Shown in pieces: positions 16,499 to 29,379 of a DNA stretch of 64,000 bases. Within the stretch, counting starts at the first letter, position 1; each line of letters opens with the position of its first letter. The stretch is from Spinacia oleracea (taxonomy: Eukaryota; Streptophyta; Magnoliopsida; Caryophyllales; Amaranthaceae), in contig NC_079491.1 in NCBI RefSeq assembly GCF_020520425.1, positions 39,050,027 through 39,114,026 on the forward strand, written 5' to 3'. The translations under genes were made by a program, and so were the position numbers. The notes under the pieces are model-generated. The model was given only the letters and a program-made list of their open reading frames with translations. It searched no databases and was not told the origin of the DNA.

Positions 16499-18375
16499 AC
16501 TGGATTTGCTTAGTTGTTCTTACATCATGATATAGTGCTGGTTGTATTATATGAGACCTTAAGCTATACTTTTATCATGTTATTGCTGATTCGAGCCAAC
16601 TGGAGCAGCCACAACAACAACAATACAGAGCCAACTGCAGCAGCAACTAGTCAACTACAGCAACAGTATAAAGCAATACAGAAACAGTATCCGAGCAGAG
16701 CAAAACAGAAGAGAAGTATAGTGCAGAACAAAAGCAGTACAAAAGACATACACAGATGCACATTAGAAGCAACAGAGAGATTCAAGAACTGATCCTTTCT
16801 CAATTAATGTCCATATTTCATTCACCACTACAGCCAAGCAGACACTTATTTATCGTATGATCTACTTTTTAAAAACCCTTCGACCATGACAGCCTAACTA
16901 CTCCCATTGCGGAACTGATTCCACTTCCATAGCAATTTTCAACACCAAGAACTCCTGTATTATTTCTTATCGTGATCCATTTATCTGCCAATTGGTTCCT
17001 ATTTAATCTCAAAGTATGAGTTAGCTAACAAGTTAGAGTACTCTTAGCTGCAAACTTGCTAATCATATCCCGATGATCAAAACAATATAAATGGAGATCA
17101 AAATTGATAACCATAGTCTCATTATCAAAACTTGAAATTCCAAATGGCACTGAATGGTATATTCATAACTCGTTGATATTCCTACTGTTACTTGTATGGC
17201 ATAACTAGTAAAAATGTATAATTAAATATATGGCAGAGTAGATAATTCTCCATATCCTTCTAAAACTATAAACTATATCCAGCAGGACCCATGTTAACTG
17301 TGAAAATAATGTCAAGTACCAGCAAGTCCTCAACTTATTCACGGTCAGCAATATAACTAGTCCACTACACTAATAGATCAACCAACAGGAAACCTCATTT
17401 TTAGATCAACCAAAAAACAAAACCCAACAATTTAAACAAATGACATGAGGTTTCTTCTGAATTCGAAATCATAAGATAATAAAAGTATTATTAAACTAAA
17501 AAATTAATGCAAAAAGAAACAGAGAACGAATCAAGCAATAAGACCACAAATTTGACATGAACAAACACTACCACCGAGCAATAGATATTGAAGAAAATAG
17601 ATTCAAATATACAATAAAAAAAACTCGATCATCTTATTGCTAATTACAAAAATTAAAATCATATTATTGTCGCAAAAGCATCTCACTAAAATTCTCAACC
17701 CAAGAAAACTAAAACTCGATCATATTATTGCTAATTATTAAATTAAAATCAAAACCTAAATCAGAAAATAATTTAGAAAACCTAATATCTAACCTTGTAA
17801 ATCATGGAAAATAACCAAAATTTCGGAACATGAAGAGAGAAATTTGAATAAGCTTATACCAAGAAAACCCCCAAATCGAAACCCCAAGCAAGACTAGAAA
17901 AAAGATCAAGAACAAAACATACCCAGAGATCGAAATTCAAAAGGTGGGGGACAAATTAGTACCTCAAAGTCTTTAGATTTCGTTTGCAATGTGTCGTACA
18001 TCTTCAAATTGAGAGAGCAATTTGAGCTTGAGTGTAATCTAGATCAATGTCGGCAGAGAAAGCGAGAGAGTAATGGGGTTTAGGGTTGAGAGTAAAGGTT
18101 GGGAGAGGGTGCGAGCGTGTGAGTGTGGTTTCTCCGGTGGCTTCGCCGGTCACCTGTGCAGGGAGATGTTATGATGGAGCTGTGAGAGACGTTGGATTGC
18201 AGGGAAGAGAGACTGTCGTTTTTTTTTTTAATTCCTAGATTAAGGTTGCGCTTATTTTTTTGGGAAATTTTCAGATTTTAAAAAAAAAAATTAATTTTTT
18301 TTGTTCCTTAAAGGTTGCACTTGTTTGATAAGGGCAACCTTTGATGAGCAACCTATAAGGATTTTTCCTCTAGTG

Positions 18376-18545
18376 AATTCTATAATGGTCTGGGTAATGA
18401 GTCTAGGTGTCTTTTGGATTCAGCTGCCAGTGGGAGATTTATGCAACTGGAGGTTCCTAGAGCTTTAGAGGTGATTGAGGAGATAGCCATCCATAGTGCC
18501 CAATATGGGAATCCTAAAGGTTTTGTCGATCGTGGTGTTAAGCAT
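18376..18545 (+). pseudogene. Gypsy-A gag, second segment
   Basis: It continues the gag frame after CACTA-1 (YNGLG, then RCLLDSAASGRFMQLEVPRA and EVIEEIAIHSAQYGNP) and ends at VKH, where a chromovirus-like LTR begins. The last five bases agcat are the target duplication shared with 28989-28993. Confidence 0.88.
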
Positions 18546-21324
18546 TGTAATCCCCCGTAAATCTATAAATATTATTAATATATTTTAACGTATAGTTAAT
18601 TATATTTAAATGGAATTTGCGAATTTTAGAAATAAATATGGAATTAACGAACATTTATTTTTATACGTTTTAAAGATTTCAACGATTTATGAAATTAAAA
18701 TAATTTTAGAATTTGATGTTGAAAAGAATTTGAATTACGAAAACACGTTCGAAATTGGAAAACAATCCTAGTTGGTTTTGGATTCAAACATTAAAGCTAA
18801 ATCCTAATTCTAGGCCCAATTGGGTAAAGCCCAATATTATAAACCCAAAACTCTTTACTCCTCTTTCAATATTACGTAAAAACACAAAAAAAGAAACAAC
18901 TAGCCTTCTCCTTCACTTTCACGTGAACAAGGAACCATCAAACCCTCACAAACCTTGGTGATTTCTCCCTCACGCTGCTGTCCACGCCGCCGCCGCCGCC
19001 ACCACCGTCGGCGCTCCTCCACCGTCGTTCCGCCGTCGCGCTGCACGGTAACTCCTCTCTTCTCTCTTCATTCTTCTTCTTCCCTCCTTCGGGTTTTCCT
19101 TTTATTTTGATTAGTTCCTTTCCCTTGCCTTACTTGGTTGTTTCCGTTAACTTGAACCAGCCACAACAACCACCTTGCTACCCTTGTTGCGCCGCCGCGC
19201 CCTCCGACGACATTAGCCGGCGAGCTCTCTCTCCCTTCTCCTTCGAGCAAGCACACCCTCCTTTGTTTCGTTCTGCTGCACACGGGCACACACAACCACC
19301 GCTGCACGGCCGCCGCAACCACCAGCAGTGTTGCCCAGTCACGCTGCGCCACCGTCCTGCCTGCTGCCGCCGGCCAGCAACTCCTCTGTCCTCTTTATTG
19401 GTTATTTCTTGAACCCTAAGTTAATAAATTAAATGTTTTAATTATACATTATTATTTTAATTTATGTTTTGATTGAATTAAGTATGTTTTTTATGATTTA
19501 TGATGAATTTCAGATTTCATGTTTTGCAATAATTAAATTATTAATTTTCAGATTATACAATTTGATTGAAATAATGGTTTTAATTATTAAAGTATGAATT
19601 TTAAGGTTTTAATAGTTTTAAAATCATGATAGAAGGGTTATAAATTATTAAAATTATTATTTTTATGTTCTAAGCATGATAATTTGGTTTTGGGAAAGCT
19701 TTAAACGATTTCATATTGCTGAAAATTTAAAATACGATGATTGCAAAAAGTTTTCAACGAATTTCAACCACTAGTTCAATAATTATGATGCTAGGAAAGC
19801 AAATGTTCAAGTTTTGATATTTAGGAAAGTTCTAAATATGTTTAGGATGCATTTAGAATGCTTTATTGTGGTTGTCAATGATTAGAAATTGATTGAGATT
19901 ACTTGTTGGATTGTTTAGGCGGAGAAGTCTCTTTAGGAGACTTTTGAAAGTGTTAAAGTGGCCTATCAGTTTGTTTACACAAGGTACGTACATACCTGTG
20001 TGCTTGGAATGTGTGCTAATTGTTGAAACCATGTTGAATTGTTGATGAACTTGGTTATGTTGATATCGTTGATGAACTTAGTCAGGTTGAATATTGCATG
20101 TTTAATACTGTTGGTTAGACATATTGAACCTATATTGCATTTTGAGGATTATAGCATGTTAGTATGGATGATTGATACAAACATGTTTGATTGGGAACAC
20201 TAGATTACTTTGTATATAATTCAGATCAGTGGATTGTTGTTCCCCTTTAGCTTTTCACTACTTTATGAGGGCCGAGGACCTCATTTAGTAAGTTGAAACC
20301 TTATACCCATATACAGGGTTGATCAGTATTAAAGGAAGGATTGGAGTTAATTGGAATGAGTCTTGTTTGATGCCTTTGTGATCACTTACTTAATTCCAAG
20401 ATAAAAACAGTTGTAAATAAATGTGGATTGTATGCCTTATGTGATTGTTGAGTCATAACAGAGTGTCAATTTGTAAATCATGTAAAGTGAAACTGAGTAG
20501 CAATAGCTTTAGACTGTGCACGTCTAAAGTGACGGACAAACATGAGTTGGGGTTCATGGTGGTAGCCCATGGCCTTTAATTCGGACCGGATTGATCACCG
20601 TGTCCTATTTTTATTCAAATGTTCCTCGATATCGCAGGTCACTGAGGTTACGGAGTCGCGCCCGTACCTCGTCTTCCTTAGTGAAGCCTCTAGCTAGAAA
20701 ACTCGGTCCATTGTCTATTTCAACTAAAATAATATTATTGTTATTAAAGTCCAGTCTAGCCTAGTCTAGTTAAGTATGGTCGTCAAATTATCATGTTTTG
20801 TCTGCCCTTGTTTATGTTCATTAGTATCATGTTAGGGTTGTTCGTTAATAGTATCATGTTAGGATTATTATTGTTTTAGTATGTAGTACTCAGCTTTGCT
20901 GATTACGTGCTTTGTTTGTGTGTGTGTTGATCATGGCTATGCCTTATTGATCCTGTGATGACCCATCTTTGGTGAGCAGTCTCTAAGGATCAATAAGCGT
21001 TGCCCATCTACAGGTTTGAAGATGATGCATCATTGGGATCGGGATTAGAGAGCTTGTAGTTATATTTGCCTTATTAAGTGATTTGGTTTGTTAACTTAAA
21101 TTTGAAATTTGTCGTACTATTCGTATTTCCTTATTTTAGTTAATTGGTTTTGGACCTAATATGTAATAAGATTATTTATGAACCTAAAAGTTAGTTTTAT
21201 GTTTTCCGCTGCAAAATTCTGAATAAGCCGTACGTTTTCACACGGGCGATAATACTTTGATAATTCCCTACAGTTATATTTAAAAAGAGTTATTTTAGAA
21301 AAGGGGAATTGTCGGGGTGTTACA
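18546..21324 (+). repeat. 5' LTR of the chromovirus-like element, 2779 bp
   Basis: Starts TGTAATCCCCCG and ends GGGGTGTTACA. A GC-rich stretch at about 18975-19380 gives roughly 100-codon open frames on both strands, which I read as chance frames. A TATA-like attataaac lies near 18836. It is very similar to the 3' LTR: single-base changes and a 6-bp CGC-repeat length difference near 18985 were noticed. Confidence 0.93.
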
Positions 21325-21327
21325 AAG

Positions 21328-21341
21328 TGGTATCTAGAAGC
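21328..21341 (+). promoter_or_regulatory. Primer binding site of the chromovirus-like element
   Basis: TGGTATCTAGAAGC follows the LTR end by three bases. It resembles the initiator methionine tRNA PBS (TGGTATCAGAGC) with small changes. Confidence 0.7.
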
Positions 21342-23081
21342 TTATGGTTTTACTTCAATAATTTTTAGGCGCCTAAACTAGCTATTTTCCTAAAACGAAT
21401 TTCCTCTTCTACGTATTACATCATTCAAAAATGCGTACTTTTTTTTTGGGGGACCAAATTCATTTTATTTTGTTTGAAAGTATATTAATATTTCTTATTT
21501 AAGTTCGAAATTACCTTATTTATTCGAAACTTTTCGTTTTATGAATTAAATACGTTTTTCTTTCTTTTCGAAATTAAATTAAATATATTCAAAAAAATAA
21601 AAATCTTATTCCTTAAGTATATTTATTCGTTTAATATTTATTCGTTTAATATTTATTCGTTTAATAAATATTTATTCGTTTAATAAATATTTATTCGTTT
21701 AACAAAAATTTCTTATTATTAATTCGTTTAAAAAAAAAAATCTTTATTTTATTTATTCGTTTATAATTATTTCTTATTAATCGTTCTTGTTTTATTCTTT
21801 AAATTCTTCAATGTTTGAACTATTATAATTTATTATGAGAGATGGGCAATATAGGAAAGGGCATATAGGATAGAATTATATGTGCATTAGTAGTTAATTG
21901 CTAGCATAAGAAGTTACTTGCTATGTGCATGTGTTAAATGTTTAAGCGTTGCATTTAAATGTGCATTAGAGAGATTGTTTGATTCCATCGAACTTATTGT
22001 GTTATCGAATTTTGATTATGATTTGGTTGGGAAGTCATTAGTGAGACCTGTAATTGTTCATTTCAGGAATAAAATATTCCTTTCCAAGTACACCAACATA
22101 GGATCTCTCGAGAAAGATCGATATAGAGACAACTGATATTTTTGTGAGAAAGTAGTGTTTAGATGTGAATATCTTGCTATGATTCAAGAGCAACCCAATT
22201 GTACTAAGTGATCATGAGAATGAAATGGATTATGAGTCTGACATTAATAGTTACACCAGCGTTGAACGCACAATTCGTCATATATTAAGAACAGGAGACC
22301 CTGATAGGGATGAGGAAACCCTTGGTGAGTTTGACCGTGCTAGAGGGCACACTAGAGTTGATATTTATAATGTAGTGATACTAAGCTAGAGGATGACCTC
22401 AGTCTCAGAGACTACGAAGATCCACAAGGCAGAGAAAACTAGCTTAATATTTTAATACTGAGGATGAGGATTAATTTAAATACGAGCTCTTTTACTCCAG
22501 AAAGCTATAAGAAATCAAAGAAAAAGATTGATAATGTTTCCCTCTAGGATTGTTTCATTATTTATTTATGTTGGGAATAATGTGGGACAAGTCGCCCAAC
22601 GGTAGTTTAAATTTATTGCATAGCGCTTTTATTTTATTTCGGGACAAGTACGTTACTATGGTTTAGAAATTGTTATTAATATACTTTGGAGGAATAAAAG
22701 TTTCTTTTGAGGATTACAAGTTTCTTTTGAGGAATTAAAGTTAAATATTTAATTATCCAAGTGGTTAATGATTTAGTTTGGGCACGCGAAGAGGAATAAT
22801 TTCTTTTATTATTATTAATTGTGATGATTGAATTTGATTTGTTTTCCCTCGATCGGATGTCCTTTATGTGAATGTCGTTCACGAATGATCGAGGAGGATT
22901 ATTTTGCAATGATTATTGCACCTTCGTAAATGATTGTTGCACTTTCGTAAATGATTTTATGTGAATATTGTTTATTGAGGCGATCTCTATGGTCAAATCA
23001 AATATTGCTTGATATAGAATGACATGTAAGTAGTGTTTAGAACCTAAGATAGAGTATATTAATTTCAGGTCGTGTTATAGA
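21342..23081 (+). other. Leader region of the chromovirus-like element
   Basis: AT-rich, with a simple repeat of tttattcgtttaa units near 21620-21790. A stretch at about 22190-22385 reads openly (DYESDINSYTSVERTIRHIL, then GDPDRDEETLGEFDRARG) and is probably a remnant of the N-terminal coding part. No intact gene is seen. Confidence 0.5.
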
Positions 23082-25960
23082 ATGGCCAATAATAATGACT
23101 TAGTTGTTGCTATTCGCCTCTTGGCGGAAAAGCTGACCCAAGAGAGAACTGAGCGTTCTGATTCTGCTGGGGACATGTTCGAGAGACTAGCCAAAGTTAA
23201 GTCACCATACTTTAAGGGGAAAACTGATCTTACCTTTTTAGAGAACTGGGTTAGAGAGTTTGAGAAACGGTTTGGGGCTGTGAACTGTATTGAGAACATG
23301 AGAGTGGGTCAAGTTGTACTGTACTTGAAAGATGAAGCTGATTTATGGTTGAGAGAAAATGGAGCTAGACTTAGCGCTGTTGAGGGATTCAATTGAGATT
23401 CGTTTGTTACTGCCCTAAGGAAAAAGTTTTATCCTCCTTTTATGAGAAAGCAAAAGGCACAAGAATTCATAAACCTTAGGATGAAAGTATGACCATTGCC
23501 GATTACTATAGCAAACTTATAATATCGTCAAGGTTTGCACCTGAGATTGTAGCCACAGAGGAGCTAAAGGCTCTGAGGTTTAAGCAAGGTTTGACTGAGG
23601 AGATCCAATTAGGATTAGGTAAGGAAACCTTTACATCTTTGGATACTGCTCATATTTATGGTTTGCTGTCTAGAAGGGACAAGAAAAATATTGTTGTTAG
23701 GGAGAAAAGAAAAGATTAAAATGTTGGGGAAAATCAAGGGAAACCAGGGTTTAACCAATCCGGAAATTGGAGTTCGAAGCCTATAGGGTCGCAGAATAAC
23801 CTAGGGAACCACAATAAGTCTTCCAATGAGAACAACAACCATAATAAGGCACCGGGTAAACTATTCTTGATGAGTCGAAATGAAGCCGAACATTCTGCAG
23901 GCGTAGTTCATGTTACTTTTCCTATTAACTTTGTGCTAGTTGAAACGTTGTTTGATTTGGGAGTAACTCATTCTTTTGTTTTGTCATCTGTCATTAAGAG
24001 TATGAAGTTAGTAGATTTTGAATGATTGATTTACCTGTTATTATGCCTACTGGTGTAACCATAAGGTGTATATTATGGAAGAACTTGCCTTTGAAGATAA
24101 AAGATTGCGTTTTCCCTTCTGATTTGATAAAAGTTTAATCTGAGGGACCTGGATGTAATTCTGGGGATGGACTGGCTAAGTTTGTACAAGGCTAAGGTAG
24201 ACTGTGAAATTCAGAAAGTAAGTTTAAGGAACCCTATTGAAAGGTTGAGCTCATGTAGATGTTTTGAGAAGTCCAAGAACCTTAGTTATTTCTGTAATGC
24301 AAGTGAGGAAATCGATGAATAGAGAGTGTGAACGATTTTTCTATAGTGTGTTAGAGGTGAGTAAAGAGGTTGGAGTTAAATTCGAGGATGTTGCCATTGT
24401 GAGTGGATTCATTGATGTGTTTCCGAGTGAAATTGCAAGTATGTTACCAGCTAGAGAATTTGAGTTCACTATAGAGTTAAATCCTGAAACGACACCTATA
24501 AATGATCTAATTAGGACACAATTGCAAGAGTTGTTTCGTTAAGGAGTATGTTAGGCCTAGTGCGTCACCGTGAGGAGCTCCTGTGTCGTTTATTAAGGAG
24601 AAAGATAAGAGTATGGAATTGTGCATCGAATTTAGGGAACTAAAAACCATCAAGAACAAGTACCCTTTGCCTAGGATAGATGACATGTTGGATTAATTGA
24701 ATTGGGCGAGTGTGTTCTCGAAAACTGATTTGTGTTTGAAGTACCACCAATTTAGAATAGCTGATAAGGGCCTAAGACCTCATTAGGATTCGTATTGTCA
24801 TTGTGGGTTTAGAATAATGTCTTTTAGGTTAACCAATGCACCTGCATTAATTATGGAGTTGATGAATGAGATTTTCTACGAATTCCGAATTAAGTTCGTT
24901 ATTATGTTATTGATGATATCCTGATTTATTTAAGGAACGAGAAAGAGCATGACAAACACTTGAGGATTATTTGGAGACGCTTAGAAATAATCTAGTTTTA
25001 TTAAATGAAGTATACAAATCTTGAAGTTATGTGTGTATAAGTGACACCGACGGAAAAGTGAAGGATTGAATTGATTGAAAACTACGTTACGTAAAGGAAT
25101 AAACTTAAGAGAAGATTTGAGTGGTCCAGGATTGTTTGAAATCAATTGTTGTCTTGAAAAGAGGAATGTATGAATTGGTGAAAGTGCTAAGAGTTAAGCC
25201 CAAGTGTTATACATCCATGAAAGGCGTAATGAGGTTCACTAGAAAGGGAAAGCTGAGTATAAGGAGTTTCTGTAGATCCTACTAAGAATCAAGCTGTGAG
25301 TGAGTGACCTACTCCAAAGGAACGTGTCTGATATCTGAAGTTTCCTAGGCCTAACTGACTATTATAGGGGGGTTTGTGAAAGACTTTTAGAACAAAGAAA
25401 AAACCAATGACCATTTTGATGAAAAAGGAATCGAAATTCGAGTGGAGTGAGAAATGTGAGAAAGCTTTCTAGAATTTAAAAGAGCGTTTGACCTCCGCAC
25501 CTGTCGTCGCGACAATTGAAACCTCATGAAATCAATTACCCTACCCATGACCTAGAGTCAGCTGTTATTGTGTTCACTTTGAACGATTTGGAGACATTAT
25601 TTTTATGGGGCAACATTTGAGATCCTTACCAACCATAAAAGTCTGAAACTTTGGCAAAAAGGTCTAGTGAATCTTGGGGACGACATTGAAAATGAGTACT
25701 GCTTTCCACCCTGCGATCGATGGACAAACTGAGATTACTAACGGAAAATATGTTGAGAGACTGTGTTATTGACTTGAAAAGTAATTGGGAAGACCATCTA
25801 GATTCGATTGAATTTCTTGCAACAATAGTAACTATGTGAGCTTTAAGATAGCACCTATTGAGGCATTGTGTGAAAAGAAGTGTAGAAATCCAAAGTTATT
25901 CCCTGAGATGAGTTAAGAGGGCGTAACTCGTTTTCTTTAAGGGGGGTAGAATGCGATAGA
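23082..25960 (+). pseudogene. Decayed gag-pol of the chromovirus-like element
   Basis: Gag remains at 23082-23719 (SPYFKGKTDLTFLENWVREF, LRKKFYPPFMRKQKAQEFIN) with an in-frame stop after 23393 and a frameshift near 23490. The protease active-site triplet near 23955 reads FDLGVTHSF where DSGATHSF is usual, so it is likely dead. RT fragments lie near 24420-24960 ([31 protein letters not shown] then a stop, SVFSKTDL, RLTNAPA). The integrase keeps only its C-terminal part (STAFHPAIDGQTE near 25700). Many stops and deletions make the whole region non-coding today. Confidence 0.85.
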
Positions 25961-26189
25961 AATTCGCGCTTTTTACCTATTTTTATGGTATTTTTATGCT
26001 TATTTTAGCAAATTATGCACGTTGATGCAAGTAATTAGATTCTCTGCATAAGAAAAGCGTGTTCATGAGTAACACAAACAACTTTAAGTTGGCAAAAGAG
26101 TGCACATGAGTGGCACAAGTACTTCTTTAGTATGAATAAGTTGAAAACTTTTGAAAAAGGTGTGAATTTCCGTGTCAAGTTTCGGGACG

Positions 26190-26213
26190 AAACTTCTTTT
26201 AAGAGGGGTAGAT
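26190..26213 (+). promoter_or_regulatory. Polypurine tract region before the chromovirus-like 3' LTR
   Basis: aagaggggtagat lies directly before the LTR start at 26214, preceded by cgggacgaaacttctttt. It is the expected plus-strand primer. Confidence 0.75.
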
Positions 26214-28988
26214 TGTAATCCCCCGTAAATTTATAAATATTATTAATATATTTTAACGTATAGTTAATTATATTTAAATGGAATTTACGAATTTTAGAAA
26301 TAAATATGGAATTAACGAACATTTATTTTTATACGTTTCAAAGATTTCAACGATTTATGAAATTAAAATAATTTTAGAATTTGATGTTGAAAAGAATTTG
26401 AATTACGAAAACACGTTCGAAATTGGTAAACAATCCTAGTTGGTTTTGGATTCAAACATTAAAGCTAAATCCTAATTCTAGGCCCAATTGGGTAAAGCCC
26501 AATATTATAAACCCAAAACTCTTTACTCCTCTTTCAATATTACGTAAAAACACAAAAAAAAAGAAACAACTAGCCTTCTCCTTCACTTTCACGTGAACAA
26601 GGAACCATCAAACCCTCACAAACCTTGGTGATTTCTCCCTCACGCTGCTGTCCACGCCGCCGCCACCACCGTCGGCGCTCCTCCACCGTCGTTCCGCCGT
26701 CGCGCTGCACGGTAAATCCTCTCTTCTCTCTTCATTCTTCTTCTTCCCTCCTTCGGGTTTTCCTTTTATTTTGATTAGTTCCTTTCCCTTGCCTTACTTG
26801 GTTGTTTCCATTAACTTGAACCAGCCACAACAACCCCCTTGCTACCCTTGTTGCGCCGCCGCGCCCTCCGACGACATTAGCCGGCGAGCTCTCTCTCCCT
26901 TCTCCTTCGAGCAAGCACACCCTCCTTTGTTTCGTTCTGCTGCACACGGGCACACACAACCACCGCTGCACGGCCGCCGCAACCACCAGCAGTGTTGCCC
27001 AGTCGCGCTGCGCCACCGTCCCGCCTGCTGCCGCCGGCCAGCAACTCCTCTGTCCTCTTTATTGGTTATTTCTTGAACCCTAAGTTAATAAATTAAATGT
27101 TTTAATTATACGTTATTATTTTAATTTATGTTTTGATTGAATTAAGTATGTTTTTTATGATTTATGATGAATTTCAGATTTCATGTTTTGCAATAATTAA
27201 ATTATTAATTTTCAGATTATACAATTTGATTGAAATAATGGTTTTAATTATTAAAGTATGAATTTTAAGGTTTTAATAGTTTTAAAATCATGATAGAAGG
27301 GTTATAAATTATTAAAATTATTATTTTTATGTTCTAAGCATGATAATTTGGTTTTGGGAAAGCTTTAAACGATTTCATATTGCTGAAAATTTAAAATACG
27401 ATGATTGCAAAAAGTTTTCAACGAATTTCAACCACTAGTTCAATAATTATGATGCTAGGAAAGCAAATGTTCAAGTTTTGATATTTAGGAAAGTTCTAAA
27501 TATGTTTAGGATGCATTTAGAATGCTTTATTGTGGTTGTCAATGATTAGAAATTGATTGAGATTACTTGTTGGATTGTTTAGGCGGAGAATTCTCTTTAG
27601 GAGACTTTTGAAAGTGTTAAAGTGGCCTATCAGTTTGTTTACACAAGGTACGTACATACCTGTGTGCTTGGAATGTGTGCTAATTGTTGAAACCATGTTG
27701 AATTGTTGATGAACTTGGTTATGTTGATATCGTTGATGAATTTAGTCAGGTTGAATATTGCATGTTTAATACTGTTGGTTAGACATATTGAACCTATATT
27801 GCATTTTGAGGATTATAGCATGTTAGTATGGATGATTGATACAAACATGTTTGATTGGGAACACTAGATTACTTTGTATATAATTCAGATCAGTGGATTG
27901 TTGTTCCCCTTTAGCTTTTCACTACTTTATGAGGGCCGAGGACCTCATTTAGTAAGTTGAAACCTTATACCCATATACAGGGTTGATCAGTATTAAAGGA
28001 AGGATTGGAGTTAATTGGAATGAGTCTTGTTTGATGCCTTTGTGATCACTTACTTAATTCCAAGATAAAAACAATTGTAAATAAATGTGGATTGTATGCC
28101 TTATGTGATTGTTGAGTCATAACAGAGTGTCAATTTGTAAATCATGTAAAGTGAAACTGAGTAGCAATAGCTTTAGACTGTGCACGTCTAAAGTGACGGA
28201 CAAACATGAGTTGGGGTTCATGGTGGTAGCCCATGGCCTTTAATTCAGACCGGATTGATCACCGTGTCCTATTTTTATTCAAACGTTCCTCGATATCGCA
28301 GGTCACTGAGGTTACGGAGTCGCGCCCGTACCTCGTCTTCCTTAGTGAAGCCTCTAGCTAGAAAACTCGGTCCATTATCTATTTCAACTAAAATAATATT
28401 ATTGTTATTAAAGTCCAGTCTAGCCTAGTCTAGTTAAGTATGGTCGTCAAATTATCATGTTTTGTCTGCCCTTATTTATGTTCATTAGTATCATGTTAGG
28501 GTTGTTCGTTAATAGTATCATGTTAGGATTATTATTGTTTTAGTATGTAGTACTCAGCTTTGCTGATTACGTGCTTTGTTTGTGTGTGTGTTGATCATGG
28601 CTATGCCTTATTGATCCTATGATGACCCATCTTTGGTGAGCAGTCTCTAAGGATCAATAAGCGTTGCCCATCTACAGGTTTGAAGATGATGCATCATTGG
28701 GATCGGGATTAGAGAGCTTGTAGTTATATTTGCCTTATTAAGTGATTTGGTTTGTTAACTTAAATTTGGAATTTGTTGTACTATTCGTATTTCCTTATTT
28801 CAGTTAATTGGTTTTGGAACTAATATGTAATAAGATTATTTATGAACCTAAAAGTTAGTTTTATGTTTTCCGCTGCAAAATTCTGAATAAGCCGTACGTT
28901 TTCACACGGGCGATAATACTTTGATAATTCCCTACAGTTATATTTAAAAAGGGTTATTTTAGAAAAGGGGAATTGTCGGGGTGTTACA
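26214..28988 (+). repeat. 3' LTR of the chromovirus-like element, 2775 bp
   Basis: Same termini as the 5' LTR and near-identical by eye over the whole length. Followed by the target duplication agcat. Confidence 0.93.
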
Positions 28989-29276
28989 AGCATGAGATGA
29001 ACTCTATTGAACAGCTTACTACTCAGCTAACTGCCCTACATCACAAGCTGGATAATATGCAAAACGCATCTTCCCAAGCCAGCCAACAAGCTAGTGTCGC
29101 CGCAATGAGTGCTCAGTTGGCCAATGTCTGTAAAAGTTGTGGGATGCAAGGTCATTATGCACCGGAATGTAGGAGCTCTATTGAACAATGCAATGCATTC
29201 CAGGCCTACAAGCAGAACAATCCGTACTCCTACTCATACAATGAGGGGTATAAAAACAACCCCCTATTATCATATA
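28989..29276 (+). pseudogene. Gypsy-A gag, third segment with zinc knuckle
   Basis: It continues the gag frame (HEMNSIEQLTTQLTALHHKL) and holds a CX2CX4HX4C zinc knuckle CKSCGMQGHYAPEC near 29130-29170, then NPYSYSYNEGYKNNPLLSY. It is cut at 29276 by the Copia-A LTR and continues at 62911. Confidence 0.9.
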
Positions 29277-29379
29277 TGAAGGAAATAATGTCCTTGGTCC
29301 AAGTATGCATTCAATGTTGCCGGAAACAATGGTCCAAGTATGCATTCAAGTAGGCAAGAAATGAATACTCCGGAAACGA

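Larger units (their letters stand above)
12653..18001 (-). pseudogene. Spliced gene or captured gene fragments inside CACTA-1, function unknown
   Basis: Four exon-like pieces with good splice signals read leftward: 18001-17963 (ATG, MYDTLQTKSKDFE, donor GTACTA), 15907-15789 (ends TIIK, donor GTTCTT), 14688-14433 (acceptor TTACAG; begins with ILEFLPSILSGLIQAQQLG; donor GTATGG) and 12757-12653 (acceptor AAAG, VFKTPREGTFTKEELNEVRD, stop TAA). The third piece contains a 17-bp tandem duplication (gtagcagtacaaagggt twice) that breaks its frame, so the copy is probably non-functional. Helical, repeat-like character suggests a scaffold protein, but I do not recognise the family. Further exons may have been missed. 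It could be host sequence captured by the transposon or an accessory gene of the element. Confidence 0.5.
12117..18375. mobile_element. CACTA-1: non-autonomous CACTA-like DNA transposon in Gypsy-A gag
   Basis: The gag frame is lost at 12116 and resumes at 18376. The ends are inverted: ACTAGAGGAAAAA on the left and TTTTTCCTCTAGTG on the right. They resemble CACTA termini, the left end having lost or changed its first C. A clean 3-bp target duplication is not visible, perhaps because the left junction is altered. Subterminal repeats of the 'ataagttgccctt' type fill the left end and reappear at 18310-18355. No transposase was recognised. The interior carries a spliced-looking gene on the - strand, a 161-bp satellite-like array and poly-G tracts. 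Confidence 0.75.
18546..28988 (+). mobile_element. Ty3/gypsy chromovirus-like LTR element, 10.4 kb, coding region decayed
   Basis: It is complete by structure: LTRs 18546-21324 and 26214-28988 (TGTAATCCCCCGTAAAT...GGGGTGTTACA), a PBS of initiator-Met type, a polypurine tract before the 3' LTR, and a 5-bp target duplication agcat at 18541-18545 and 28989-28993. The end sequences and the ttcgggacgaaac-type block before the PPT are like Tekay/Del chromoviruses as I know them. The internal 4.9 kb keeps only fragments of gag, protease, RT and integrase. A chromodomain was not seen. Confidence 0.92.

Noticed and set aside
19068-19412. About 100-codon frames on both strands, repeated at 26732-27076
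   Set aside because: Both copies lie in the LTRs of the chromovirus-like element. Their conservation is due to LTR identity, and the sequence is a CT/CCG-rich leader-like region.
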